Origin: Solirubrobacteraceae bacterium
GTDB lineage: Bacteria > Actinomycetota > Thermoleophilia > Solirubrobacterales > Solirubrobacteraceae
DNA length: 64,000 bases
Assembly: GCA_030447275.1 (NCBI GenBank)
Contig: JAUJPF010000019.1
Location: 1-64,000, forward strand
Reading direction: 5' to 3'
Position 1 is the stretch's first letter. Each line of letters opens with the position of its first letter. This document shows positions 1-8,750 of this stretch, one piece after another. A model generated the notes under the pieces. The model was not told the DNA's origin, ran no database searches, and worked only from the letters and a program-made list of their open reading frames with translations. A program made the position numbers and the translations under genes.

Positions 1-63
1 GGCGTCGTGCTGCTGGACGACGAACGGGGCCCGGCCCTCGCGTGCGTACGCGCGGTGGGGCAT
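1..63 (-). CDS. N-terminus of a probable LigD-type 3'-phosphoesterase, cut by window edge
   Basis: An ATG at 63 reading leftwards opens 21 codons and runs off the window. The visible residues end in FVVQQHDA, which resembles the start of the 3'-phosphoesterase domain of LigD (FVVQxHxARRLHYDFRLE) used in non-homologous end joining. AGG lies directly upstream of the start. Only 21 residues are visible, so the family call rests on about eight residues and the catalytic His/Asp residues lie outside the window. Confidence 0.45.
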   Translation of the reverse strand, partial: MPHRAYAREGRAPFVVQQHDA

Positions 64-124
64 CCTGCGCTCGCCGCGTGCGTGGCGGGGAGCGCAGGAC
101 GCGCGGTCTTCAGCTTGCGCCGGG

Positions 125-2551
125 CTACAGCCGCCGCGACGGCAGCTCGGCCACGACGCGCCGCGCGCCGCCGGGCGCGTCGATGCGCACGCGGTAGTCG
201 CCGCGCGGCCGGCCCGCGGCCGGGAACCGCAGGCGGTACGTGCGGTGCCGCGCCGCCGCCTGCAGGCGGTACGTCCGCACGACGCGCCGCCCGCGCAGCA
301 CGCTCACGGTCACGGCCGCGGCCTGGTTGAGGCGGAACGCGATCCGCAGCGGGCGGTTCGCCGCGCCGCCGAACACCGGGCGCTCGAGCTTGTACGACGA
401 CAGCAGACCGCAGCTCGCGCGCCGGTACGACCCCGGCCGCAGGCGGAACCGGCCGCGCACGCGCTGCACCACGATCCGCCGCGAGTCGCTGCGGCCGTTC
501 CCGAGCAGCATGCGGAACCGCACCAGGTAGTAGCCGTCGCGGAGGCGCCGGCCGTTGTTCGAGCGGCCGTTCCACGTGAACGAGCGCGTCTTGCGGCGGA
601 AGCGAGCCAGGAGCTGCTCCTGCACGACGCGGCGGCCGCTGGACACCGAGAAGACGTCCACCGCGACCTTCCGCGGGCGCCGCCGCTTGAACGCCAGCCG
701 CAGCCCTCGCCCGCGCGGGCGGACGCTCACCGACCGGAAGCCGCTCGTCGCCTGGCAGACGCGCCGCGCCGGCTGGCCGGACGACGCGGTCGCCAGCGGC
801 TGCTCCACCGGCTGCACGGCCTGCTCGGCCGCGCTCGGTGGATCCTGCTCCTGGAGGCTGTAGAAGCCGCCGGTCATGTCGGCCGCCAGCACGTGGCCGC
901 GCACCGGGACCATGTCCCAGATCAGCGGCCGGAAGTCGATGAACGTCGTGGTGAACGGAAGCACGACCGGGTCGACGAGCCCCTGGTAGATCGGCCGCGT
1001 CGGTGTCCCGTGCGGCACGTGGAAGGCGGTCTCGACGGGCCGCACGTTCTGCCCCGCGAAGGCGGCCGAGGCGTCGAGCACCGTCACGCCGGCGTGGTAG
1101 TTCGACAGGTAGATGCGGTCGCCGACGATCTGCTGGTTGTGCGGCGAGAACGTGAGGTTGCCGCTCGCGCGCTTGGCGGAGTTCCACCACGTCGTCACGA
1201 GAGCGTCCTGCGACGCCTGCTTCAGCGCCGCGTCCGTCTTCGCCTCGTCGGTGTTGTTGTCCTGCGAGTCGGCGAACGTGCCGCGGCCGAGCTTGGCGAA
1301 GTCGGTGGCGTCGACGATCCACATCGGCCCCGCCTTGTCGCCGTTGCCGTAGAACTTGCCGCAGCCCTTCGCCTTGTCGGCGGTGCTCTGATCGCCGGCC
1401 ACGGTGAACAGCTCGGCCGGCAGGGTCACGTAGCGCCGGCCGTTGCGCGTGGCGACGTCGATCGTATGGGCGTACCAGTCGGTCTCGCACTCCGGGGTCA
1501 GGTCCCACTCCGCCAGGAGCGTCTGGTTGTTGTCGCCGAACGCCTTCGTGGGGTCGGTCACGTCGTAGACGGTGAAGCCGGTGTCGGCGCCCGAGGCGAT
1601 GTACATCAGCGTGCGCCCGGTCAGCGGATCGTCCTGGATGAACATGTCGTGCGCCTCGTCCATCCTGATCCGGCCCATCTTCTGCAGCACCTTGCCCTGG
1701 GGCGTGCTGATGACCTGGGAAACCTCGATGCCGCCCACCGGCGCCCCCGCGGCGCCGGCGACCGAGAAGAGGTACTCGCCCGGCCGGCGGGGCTCGGCGG
1801 CGGAGGACGGGCCCGGCTGCACGACGTGCGACCGCGAGGTGTGCACCCCGCCGACGCCCTCGATGGGGAGGCGCCCGGTGATCCGGCCGGTCGCCACGTC
1901 GACGACGTCGACCCCGGGCGTCGCGATCGGCTCGTTGAGGCCGGGCGGGCCGCCCGGGACGACGGAGATCTGCTGGACGGACAAAAAGGCGGTCTTGCCG
2001 TCGGCGGAGAGGTCGACGAACGCGCCGCAGTCGACGTCGATCGCCGCGCCCTCGCACTCGGCGCCGCGGTAGCGGCTGATGAACTTCGGCGCCGCGACGT
2101 TGGTGATGTCGAAGAAGAGGATGCCGGCGCGGGGATACGAGATGGCGACCGCCGCCGTGTTGCCCTTGACGTCCATCTCGCCGAGGACCTCGTTGGAGTC
2201 CTGCACGGGCGTCGTGGGGTTGTCGGTCTGCGCGAGGAGCGACTGGAAGTTGCGGACGGCCATGTTGCACGAGAACTGGTGCAGGCCGATCTCGAGGTGG
2301 TCGTGGCCCTCGCCCTCGGCGTATTGCTCGCGCCCGGACTGCTCGCTGCACGGACCGTCCGGCGCGGCGGGCGGCCGCGGGCCGACCGCCAACGGGTCGG
2401 TCGCCGGGTCGACGACGGCGGCGGGCACCGCCGCCGGGGATGCGGCGTTGCTGGTCGAGTGGCCCGAGGCGGGCGCGGCGACGACGAGCGCGATCAGGAC
2501 GGCGGCGAGCACGCAGGCGCGCCCCCGCTCGGCAAGGGCAGGCTTCTGCAT
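125..2551 (-). CDS. Secreted beta-propeller-like protein with C-terminal FlgD-like Ig repeats
   Basis: An 808-residue protein. The ATG at 2551 is chosen because GGAGGA lies about 10 nt upstream and the next residues form a Sec signal peptide (charged MQKP..RGR, then a hydrophobic stretch ending in APASG). Residues about 80-560 contain LVIVD/propeller-like segments (LFFDITNVAAP, DVVDVATGRITG, FTVYDVTDP, VTVLDAS). Residues about 600-800 are Arg-rich beta segments; one (SFTWNGRSNNGRRLRDGYY) is a typical FlgD-type Ig motif. It is probably exported and surface associated. No catalytic residues are recognisable and the substrate is unknown. The open frame runs further upstream to 2878, but that part is antisense to the next gene and has no signal peptide. 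Confidence 0.8.
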   Translation of the reverse strand: MQKPALAERGRACVLAAVLIALVVAAPASGHSTSNAASPAAVPAAVVDPATDPLAVGPRPPAAPDGPCSEQSGREQYAEGEGHDHLEIGLHQFSCNMAVRNFQSLLAQTDNPTTPVQDSNEVLGEMDVKGNTAAVAISYPRAGILFFDITNVAAPKFISRYRGAECEGAAIDVDCGAFVDLSADGKTAFLSVQQISVVPGGPPGLNEPIATPGVDVVDVATGRITGRLPIEGVGGVHTSRSHVVQPGPSSAAEPRRPGEYLFSVAGAAGAPVGGIEVSQVISTPQGKVLQKMGRIRMDEAHDMFIQDDPLTGRTLMYIASGADTGFTVYDVTDPTKAFGDNNQTLLAEWDLTPECETDWYAHTIDVATRNGRRYVTLPAELFTVAGDQSTADKAKGCGKFYGNGDKAGPMWIVDATDFAKLGRGTFADSQDNNTDEAKTDAALKQASQDALVTTWWNSAKRASGNLTFSPHNQQIVGDRIYLSNYHAGVTVLDASAAFAGQNVRPVETAFHVPHGTPTRPIYQGLVDPVVLPFTTTFIDFRPLIWDMVPVRGHVLAADMTGGFYSLQEQDPPSAAEQAVQPVEQPLATASSGQPARRVCQATSGFRSVSVRPRGRGLRLAFKRRRPRKVAVDVFSVSSGRRVVQEQLLARFRRKTRSFTWNGRSNNGRRLRDGYYLVRFRMLLGNGRSDSRRIVVQRVRGRFRLRPGSYRRASCGLLSSYKLERPVFGGAANRPLRIAFRLNQAAAVTVSVLRGRRVVRTYRLQAAARHRTYRLRFPAAGRPRGDYRVRIDAPGGARRVVAELPSRRL

Positions 2552-2604
2552 GCTGCTGGTCTCCTCCGGAAAAGTGACGCGTGCTTTGTAGCACTGACGC
2601 AGGG

Positions 2605-3417
2605 TCATGTGTAGCGGTTCGCCGCGCGCTCGACGGACGCGCCGTAGCCGCCGCCGAACAGCGCGGCGTGGACGAGCAGCGGGAAGAGCTGGTAGAGCGC
2701 GATGCGATCCTCGTGCCCGTCGGCGAGCGGCGCGACCTCCTCGTACGCGTCGAAGAGGCGCGGCGACGGCGCGCCGAACAGGCGCAGCATCGCGAGGTCG
2801 ACCTCGCGATGGCCGCCGTAGGCCGCCGGGTCGATGAGGTACGGCCCGCCACCGCCGGCCATCACATTGCCCGACCACAGGTCGCCGTGCAGCCGGGCGG
2901 GCGGCTCGGCGGAGCCCGCCAGGTCATGGATGCGCTCGCACACCCGCTCCACCGACGGGAAGCCCTCGGCCAGCGGCAGCAGCCGCCGCTCGGCGTAGAA
3001 CGCCGGCCAGTCCGGCGCGGGATCGTTGGGCAGGACGAGCGGGCCGATGCGGAGGTCTTCGGCGGTGGCGCCGGGCGGCGCGGCCCCGAACCGCTCCGCG
3101 CCCGCGGCGTGGACGAGCGCGAGGCCGCGGCCGAGCGCCTCCTCGTCGAGCCCTCCTCCCTCGTCGAGCCACTCCAGCGCGAGGAAGCCGTCGGCGGCCT
3201 CGACCACCGCGGGGACGCCGAGCGCCCCGGGCTCGGCCAGCCAGCGCAGCGCGGCCGCCTCCGTCGCGTACTCCCCGGGGGCCGCGCCGGCGCGCGTCTT
3301 CACGAACGCGCTGCTGCCGTCGTCGAGCGTCACGCGGTGCGCCTCGTTGATGTCCCCGCCGGCGACCGGCCGCGACCCGACGACGGCGCGGCCGCCGATC
3401 GAGCGCGGGAGCGTCAC
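2605..3417 (-). CDS. Fructosamine kinase family protein
   Basis: A 270-residue protein of the fructosamine/ketosamine-3-kinase family, which phosphorylates sugar adducts on lysines so that they fall off (protein deglycation). The kinase-like signature HGDLWSGNV is at about residues 184-192 and the Mg-binding DPA follows (YLIDPAAYGGHREVDLAM), both typical of this family. The GTG start at 3417 overlaps the phosphatase stop as GTGA, so the two genes are translationally coupled. The function is by family; the true substrate is not known. Confidence 0.88.
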   Translation of the reverse strand: MTLPRSIGGRAVVGSRPVAGGDINEAHRVTLDDGSSAFVKTRAGAAPGEYATEAAALRWLAEPGALGVPAVVEAADGFLALEWLDEGGGLDEEALGRGLALVHAAGAERFGAAPPGATAEDLRIGPLVLPNDPAPDWPAFYAERRLLPLAEGFPSVERVCERIHDLAGSAEPPARLHGDLWSGNVMAGGGGPYLIDPAAYGGHREVDLAMLRLFGAPSPRLFDAYEEVAPLADGHEDRIALYQLFPLLVHAALFGGGYGASVERAANRYT

Positions 3418-3878
3418 CGCACGTCGTCCAGCAGCCCGCGACAGGCCGCCTCGACCTGGTCGAGGACGACGTCGAAGCCCGTCGGCCCGCCGTAGTACGG
3501 GTCGGGGACGTCGAGGTCGGGCGCGCCCTTCGACGCGGGGTCGTACTCGCGCAGCAGCCGCACCTTCGCGCGCGCCTCCTCGTCAGGCGCGAGCGCCCGG
3601 AGGTCGTCGAGGTTCTCGCGGTCCATTGCAAGGATCAGGTCGAACGCCTCGAAGTCCTCCGGCGCGACCCGCCGCGCCGCGCCTTCGAGCGTCGTGCCGC
3701 GCCGGCGCGCGGTCTCGGTCGCACGCTCGTCGGGCGGCGCCCCGACGTGCCAGCCGCCCGTGCCCGCGCTGTCGATCGCGATGCGGTCGTCGAGCCCGGC
3801 GTCCGCGACCAGCCTGCGCATGACGCCCTCGGCCGTCGGCGAGCGGCAGATGTTCCCCAGGCAGACGAAGAGGAGCAT
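3414..3878 (-). CDS. Low-molecular-weight protein-tyrosine phosphatase
   Basis: A cytoplasmic phosphatase of 154 residues, the usual LMW-PTP size. The P-loop CLGNICRSP (C-X5-R) starts at residue 6 and the general-acid Asp sits in VPDPYYGG near residue 120. ATG at 3878 is preferred; a GTG one codon upstream is possible. It forms a two-gene operon with the fructosamine kinase, with a 4-nt overlap. This pairing suggests dephosphorylation linked to sugar-adduct repair, which is inference. Arsenate reductases share the fold, but the DPYYGG loop favours a tyrosine phosphatase. Confidence 0.9.
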   Translation of the reverse strand: MLLFVCLGNICRSPTAEGVMRRLVADAGLDDRIAIDSAGTGGWHVGAPPDERATETARRRGTTLEGAARRVAPEDFEAFDLILAMDRENLDDLRALAPDEEARAKVRLLREYDPASKGAPDLDVPDPYYGGPTGFDVVLDQVEAACRGLLDDVR

Positions 3879-3904
3879 CACGGCGTGGAAGGATGACGGC
3901 TGCC

Positions 3905-4687
3905 ATGGACCTCGGACTCGACGGAAAGGTCTGCGTCGTCACCGGCGCGAGCCGCGGGATCGGCCTCGCCGTCGCCCGCCGGCTGTGCTCGGAGGGCGCG
4001 AGGGTCCTGTTCGTCGCGCGCAGCGCCGACGCGGTGGAGCGCGCGGCCGACGGCTGCGGCGGCGACTGGCTCGCCCTCGACGTCACCGGTCCGGGCGCCG
4101 CCGACCGCGTGATCGCGACCTGCGCCGAGCAGATGGGCGGCGTCGACGTCCTCGTCAACAACGCGGGGACGTCGTTCGCCAAGCCGCTCGACGAGCTGAC
4201 CGACGCCGACTGGCAGGCCCAGTGGGAGCTGCACGTGATGGCCCCGATGCGGCTCATGCGCTGCGCCGCGCCGCGGATGGCCGAGGCGGGCGGGGGCCGG
4301 ATCGTCAACGTCACCTCGTCGGCGGGCAAGCGCCCGTCGCTCACGAACGCCGCGTACAGCGTCACCAAGGCGGCGCAGCTCTCGCTCAGCCGCGTCTTCG
4401 CCGACGCCTACGCGCGCCGGAACGTGCTGGTCAACGCCGTCGCCCCCGGGCCGGTCAACTCGGAGCTGTGGACGGCGGAGGGCGGCCTCGCCGACCAGAC
4501 GGCGGCGGCCCGCGGCGTCACCCACGACGAGGCGCTGCGCCTCCAGGCCGACAAGGTGCCGCTCGGCCGCTTCGCCGAGCCCGAGGAGATCGCGGACGTC
4601 GTCGCGTTCCTGTGCTCCGAGCGCTCGAGCACCGTCACCGGGGCGGCCTGGTCGGCCGACGGCGGCGCCGTCAGCATCATCGTGTGA
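3905..4687 (+). CDS. SDR-family oxidoreductase
   Basis: A classical short-chain dehydrogenase of about 260 residues. The cofactor motif TGASRGIG lies at residues 13-20, NNAG near 87, and the catalytic Ser and YxxxK are in NVTSSAGKRPSLTNAAYSVTK. The C-terminus GGAAWSADGGA resembles 3-oxoacyl-ACP reductase (FabG)-like enzymes. Start chosen at 3905 because the domain begins there (MDLGLDGK); an in-frame ATG at 3893 is also possible. The next gene overlaps it by 4 nt. The substrate cannot be deduced. Confidence 0.88.
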   Translation: MDLGLDGKVCVVTGASRGIGLAVARRLCSEGARVLFVARSADAVERAADGCGGDWLALDVTGPGAADRVIATCAEQMGGVDVLVNNAGTSFAKPLDELTDADWQAQWELHVMAPMRLMRCAAPRMAEAGGGRIVNVTSSAGKRPSLTNAAYSVTKAAQLSLSRVFADAYARRNVLVNAVAPGPVNSELWTAEGGLADQTAAARGVTHDEALRLQADKVPLGRFAEPEEIADVVAFLCSERSSTVTGAAWSADGGAVSIIV

Positions 4688-5172
4688 TCGCGCTCGACCA
4701 CGTCAGCCTCCGCGACGCGCCGGGCTTCACCGCGGAGGCGTCGCGGGTGATGCTCGACCGCTGCTACGTCGAGGTGGGGCACGAGGGCGAGCCGCTGCTG
4801 TTCCTGCGGCCGGAGGGTGGCGAGGGAGCGGCCGCCATCACCGAGGCGGCGAAGGTCCTCGGCCGCGACGTCCGCCCGTACGCGGGCCGCGACGGCCGGT
4901 GGCTCGACGTCGACCTCGCCGGCCCGGTCATGGTGACCCGCCGGATCGACCGCGAGGACTGGCCGCCGGCGGGCGAGGGAGGCCTCGAGGTGCGCCTGCG
5001 GGGAGACGCCGCCGCGCTGCTCGACCCGCTCGAGCTGCTCGGCGGCCCGCCGCCGGGCCTCGTCGTCGACCACGCGCCCGGCGAGCCGCTGCGGCTGACG
5101 CAGGTCATTGCGGCCGGGCGGCGGCTGCTGTTAGCGCCGAGAGGCTCAGCCGCGGGGCTGGAAGAAGGCTGA
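4684..5172 (+). CDS. Uncharacterised protein coupled to SDR gene
   Basis: 162 residues from a GTG that overlaps the SDR stop codon (GTGA), so it is almost certainly co-translated with it. No signal peptide or membrane segment is seen. The N-terminus IALDHVSLRD faintly recalls the first strand of VOC/glyoxalase-fold proteins, but the metal ligands of that family are not recognisable. Its last 27 bp overlap the 3' end of the convergent glycosyltransferase gene. I do not recognise the family. Confidence 0.65.
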   Translation: MIALDHVSLRDAPGFTAEASRVMLDRCYVEVGHEGEPLLFLRPEGGEGAAAITEAAKVLGRDVRPYAGRDGRWLDVDLAGPVMVTRRIDREDWPPAGEGGLEVRLRGDAAALLDPLELLGGPPPGLVVDHAPGEPLRLTQVIAAGRRLLLAPRGSAAGLEEG

Positions 5173-6594
5173 CCCTCGGTTGATCCCCTCGCCCTCGAAC
5201 TCCTCAGGGTCGATCAGGACCGGCTGGGGCGCCGTGAACTCGCGCACGGTGAAGTTCTGGATGCGCGCGTAGCGGGTCTCGCGGAACGGCGGCTTCGGCG
5301 CGATGGTCGTGACGAGCGAGCCGTGGGGCACGAACGTCTCGAGCTCGACCGTCCACACCTTCGTGACCGGCGCCGGCCGGCGCATGGCGGCCGTCCGCGG
5401 CTGGTAGATCCGCAGGCTCCTCGTCTGCCAGCGGGGCGAGACGACCATGATGCGGTCCTCACGCGGCGGGCCGATGCGCTCCGCGACCGACCGCCAGTCG
5501 TCGCGCTGGCGCTCGGGATTGCGCGGGACGGCGCCGCCCACGATCGCCGCGAAGCCGACGGCGACGATCGCGACGACGGCCGGACCGACCCAGCGAAGTC
5601 GCCGCACGCACAGCCCGGCCGCGACGGCGATCGTCAAGGGGACCCACGCCGGGAGGAAGTTGCGGTCGAGGACGTAGTCCGGCCCGACGGCCGCGGCCGC
5701 CAGCGGCAGCACCGTGACGCCCGCGGCCACGCCGAGGACGAGCAGCACGCCCCGCCGCATCGGCCTCTCGGCCCACACGAGCGCCGCGGCGACCGCGAGC
5801 ACGAAGCACGCGATCGCGACGGCGAAGACCTCCTCGCGCCGGTACGTCGGCGACCCGAAGCCGCCGGGACCGGCGGCGAGGAAGAAGATCGCGTCGCGCA
5901 CGCGCGGCCACAGCGGGATCGTGCCGATCCAGTCGACCCCGCCGTGGGACTGCTGGTAGAGGAGCATCGGCGCGATCGCCAGCAGGCCGGCGACGAGCCC
6001 ACCGAGGTAGGGGAGCACGCGGCGCAGGCCGGGTCCCCGCAGGAGCACCCACGCCGCCATCGGGAGCACGGCGAAGAGCGCGAAGTAGTGCGACGCGACG
6101 GCCAGCACCGAGGCCGCCGCCCACACCGCGAGGTCGCGCCCGGCGAAGCCGCCCTGCACCGACCGCAGGAAGAACAGCAGCGCGAGGGCGGAGAGGAACG
6201 TCACCAGCGCGTACGCCCGCGCCTCCTGCGAGTACCAGACGAGCGCGGGGCTCAGCGCCGTCAGGAGGCCCGCGGCCAGGGCGACGCGCCGCCCGCCGAC
6301 CATCCGCGCCGCCTCGTACGCCAGCGGGACCGTGAGCGTCCCGAGCAGCGCCGAGAGCGAGCGCAGCCCGACCTCGCCGTCGCCGAAGATCCGGATCCAG
6401 AACCACGCGAGGACGAAGTACGGCGGCGGCTGCGCCTCGTGGCCGAGCACGCCGTCGAGCATCCCGCGGAAGGAGTCGTTCACCAGCTCGTGGGTGAGTG
6501 CCTCGTCGTACCAGAAGCTCTGCGCGTCGAGGCTCGCGAACCGGACGAGGGCGCCCGCCGCCGTGAGCGCGATCACGGCGGGAGCACGGAACAC
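5146..6594 (-). CDS. GT-C (ArnT/PMT-like, family 39) membrane glycosyltransferase
   Basis: A 482-residue multi-span membrane protein starting at GTG 6594. The first extracytoplasmic loop has SFWYDEALTHELV with the Asp-Glu pair conserved in polyprenyl-phosphate-sugar dependent GT-C enzymes. About ten hydrophobic helices follow up to residue 350, then a soluble C-terminal domain. It probably transfers a sugar from a lipid carrier on the outer face of the membrane. It is divergent from the epimerase/flippase-like pair, consistent with envelope glycan work. Acceptor and sugar are unknown. Confidence 0.82.
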   Translation of the reverse strand: MFRAPAVIALTAAGALVRFASLDAQSFWYDEALTHELVNDSFRGMLDGVLGHEAQPPPYFVLAWFWIRIFGDGEVGLRSLSALLGTLTVPLAYEAARMVGGRRVALAAGLLTALSPALVWYSQEARAYALVTFLSALALLFFLRSVQGGFAGRDLAVWAAASVLAVASHYFALFAVLPMAAWVLLRGPGLRRVLPYLGGLVAGLLAIAPMLLYQQSHGGVDWIGTIPLWPRVRDAIFFLAAGPGGFGSPTYRREEVFAVAIACFVLAVAAALVWAERPMRRGVLLVLGVAAGVTVLPLAAAAVGPDYVLDRNFLPAWVPLTIAVAAGLCVRRLRWVGPAVVAIVAVGFAAIVGGAVPRNPERQRDDWRSVAERIGPPREDRIMVVSPRWQTRSLRIYQPRTAAMRRPAPVTKVWTVELETFVPHGSLVTTIAPKPPFRETRYARIQNFTVREFTAPQPVLIDPEEFEGEGINRGSAFFQPRG

Positions 6595-6641
6595 GAGGCC
6601 GCAATGTAGCGGCGCCCGGGCACGGCAGCAGTGGCCCGTTC

Positions 6642-6647
6642 TACTGT
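6642..6647 (+). promoter_or_regulatory. Putative -10 box (TACTGT)
   Basis: TACTGT sits 9 nt before the epimerase ATG and no Shine-Dalgarno lies between, which fits a leaderless transcript. Confidence 0.45.
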
Positions 6648-6656
6648 GTTGCGGAC

Positions 6657-7733
6657 ATGCCCACCGTGATCGTCACGGGCTCGGGCGGGCTGATCGGATC
6701 CGAGACCGTCGCGCACTTCATCACGGCGGGCTTCGACGTCGTGGGCGTCGAGAACGACATGCGCGCGCGGTTCTTCGGTCCCGAAGGCTCGACCGCCCGC
6801 ACCACGCAGCGGCTGCTGGACGAGCTCCCCTCGTTCCGCTCTGAGGATCTCGACATCCGCGACGCCGACGGCGTCCGCCGGCTGTTCGCGCGTCACCGCA
6901 CGGACCTCGAGCTCGTCGTCCACACCGCGGCGCAGCCCTCCCACGACTGGGCGGCGTCGGACCCGCACACCGACTTCGGCGTCAACGCCGTCGGCACCCT
7001 CAACCTGCTCGAGGCCGTCCGCCACGTCAAGCCCGACGCGACGTTCGTCTTCACCTCGACGAACAAGGTCTACGGCGATCGGCCAAACGGCCTGCCCCTC
7101 GAGGACACGGGCGAGCGGCTGGAGCTGCCGGCCGATCACCGCTACTTCGGCGGCATCGACACGTCGATGTCGATCGATGACTGCATGCACTCGATCTTCG
7201 GCGTGTCGAAGGCGGCTGCGGATCTGATGGTGCAGGAGTACGGGCGCTACTTCGGGATCCCCACGGTGTGCTTCCGGGGAGGGTGCCTCACCGGTCCCTC
7301 GCACGCGGGGGCGAAGCTCCACGGCTTCCTCTCCTACCTCATGCGGTGCACGGTGACCGGCGAGCGCTACACGGTCTTCGGCTACGACGGCAAGCAGGTC
7401 CGCGACAACATCCACTCGAGCGACGTGGTGAGCGCCTTCGAGGCGTTCCACCGCGCGCCGCGGCCGGCGGCGGTCTACAACCTCGGCGGGGGACGCGCGT
7501 CGAACTGCTCGATGCGCGAGGCCATCGCCGCGTGCGAGCGGATCGCCGGGCGCCGGCTCGAGTGGGAGCTGTCGCCCGAGGCTCGGATGGGCGACCACCG
7601 GTGGTGGATCTCCGACCTGTCGCAGTTCGAGCGCGACTACCCCGACTGGCGGCTGCGCTACGACCTCGAGACGACGCTGCGTGAGATCCACGACCACAAC
7701 GTCGAGCATTGGACGGCAGCGGCCGCGCGATGA
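6657..7733 (+). CDS. Extended SDR epimerase, CDP-paratose 2-epimerase-like, Tyr-to-Phe at the active site
   Basis: A 358-residue NAD-dependent nucleotide-sugar epimerase/dehydratase family protein. The Rossmann motif is GSGGLIG at residues 8-14 and TSTNKVYG follows strand beta-5. CFRGGCLTGPSHAG and YTVFGYDGKQVRDNIH are very like the CDP-paratose/tyvelose 2-epimerase group. Where YxxxK is expected the sequence reads FGVSK, so the catalytic tyrosine is phenylalanine. The next gene starts inside its stop codon. Exact substrate is not inferable; a nucleotide-sugar role next to a glycosyltransferase and a flippase-like protein is plausible. Confidence 0.85.
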   Translation: MPTVIVTGSGGLIGSETVAHFITAGFDVVGVENDMRARFFGPEGSTARTTQRLLDELPSFRSEDLDIRDADGVRRLFARHRTDLELVVHTAAQPSHDWAASDPHTDFGVNAVGTLNLLEAVRHVKPDATFVFTSTNKVYGDRPNGLPLEDTGERLELPADHRYFGGIDTSMSIDDCMHSIFGVSKAAADLMVQEYGRYFGIPTVCFRGGCLTGPSHAGAKLHGFLSYLMRCTVTGERYTVFGYDGKQVRDNIHSSDVVSAFEAFHRAPRPAAVYNLGGGRASNCSMREAIAACERIAGRRLEWELSPEARMGDHRWWISDLSQFERDYPDWRLRYDLETTLREIHDHNVEHWTAAAAR

Positions 7734-8731
7734 AGCTCCCCGCGACCGGCGCGACCGCTCCGGTGGTCGCACCGGCGCCACGCGCGCGCTGGAGCCGCGT
7801 GCTCGCGATCGTCGTGTCGATCGTGTCGCTGGCCGCGGTCGTCGTCTGGGCGAGCGGGCAGCCGACGCCCCGCTTCCCCACCTCGGTGGGCGATCTCTCG
7901 CTCATCGCGCTCGGCGTCGCCCTGTATGCGGTCGCGACGTTCGCGCGCGGCTGGCGCTGGCACGCGATCCTCCGCCGTGGCGGCGTCGCCCACCGTCCGG
8001 TCGACGCCTACGCGCTCGTGCCGGTCGGCTACATGGGCAACGCGGTGCTGCCGGCCCGCGGCGGCGAGCTGCTGCGGATGTTCCTGATGGCGGGCCGCGC
8101 GGACGCGCGGCGGCGAGAGGTGCTCGGGTCGATCGTCTCCGAGCGGGTCCTCGACGCCGTGACGCTCGCGCTGCTGTTCATCGCGCTGACGTTCGCGGGG
8201 ATCGCGGGCTCGCCGCTGGGAGAACGTCCGGCGGCGCTGGCACTCGCCGGGCTCGGGGTGGGCGTCGCGGCGCTCGCGCTGTACCTGGCGCTGCGCCGCC
8301 GCGGACGCTTCGAGGGCTTCGCCGCAACGGTGCGGCCCGTCGTGAAGGCCTCACGGCCGCTCATCGGCCCCGCGGGCGCGCTGCTCGGCGGCGTGACGCT
8401 GGCGGTCTGGCTGATCGAGGGAACGATCTTCTGGCTCGTCGCGCAGTCGCTGTCGCTCGACGTCTCGCTGGCCGAGGGCGCGTCGGTGCTCGTGCTGACC
8501 TCGTTCATGTCGCTCGTCCCGTCGGCGCCGGGGTACGTCGGGACCTTCGACGCGGCGGTCGTCTTCAGCCTCGAGGCGCTCGGGGTCACGGGCGGGCAGG
8601 CGGTGGCCTACGCGCTGCTGGTGCGGTTCGTCGTCTTCTTCCCGGTCACGGTGGCGGGGCTGATCGTGCTCGTGACGCGCTACGGCGGCCTGCGCCAGCT
8701 CCGCCGCCGGGGCGCCGGCGGCGGCGATTGA
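7730..8731 (+). CDS. Flippase-like membrane protein (lysylphosphatidylglycerol synthase TM family)
   Basis: 333 residues with about eight hydrophobic helices. The ATG at 7730 overlaps the epimerase stop (ATGA). The motifs YMGNAVLPARGGELLRMFLM and MSLVPSAPGYVGTFDAAVV are the two hallmark segments of the LPG_synthase_TM/AglD-like family. The soluble MprF synthase domain is absent. It probably moves or modifies a lipid-linked substrate made with the help of the upstream epimerase; that is inference from context. Confidence 0.85.
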   Translation: MKLPATGATAPVVAPAPRARWSRVLAIVVSIVSLAAVVVWASGQPTPRFPTSVGDLSLIALGVALYAVATFARGWRWHAILRRGGVAHRPVDAYALVPVGYMGNAVLPARGGELLRMFLMAGRADARRREVLGSIVSERVLDAVTLALLFIALTFAGIAGSPLGERPAALALAGLGVGVAALALYLALRRRGRFEGFAATVRPVVKASRPLIGPAGALLGGVTLAVWLIEGTIFWLVAQSLSLDVSLAEGASVLVLTSFMSLVPSAPGYVGTFDAAVVFSLEALGVTGGQAVAYALLVRFVVFFPVTVAGLIVLVTRYGGLRQLRRRGAGGGD

Positions 8732-8750
8732 CGTGCTGTAATCCCGCGCC

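Noticed and set aside
245-2614. A 789-codon rightward open frame antisense to the secreted propeller gene
   Set aside because: High-GC shadow frame: Arg/Ala/Val-rich, no motifs or start context, while the opposite strand has a signal peptide, ribosome site and Ig-like motifs.
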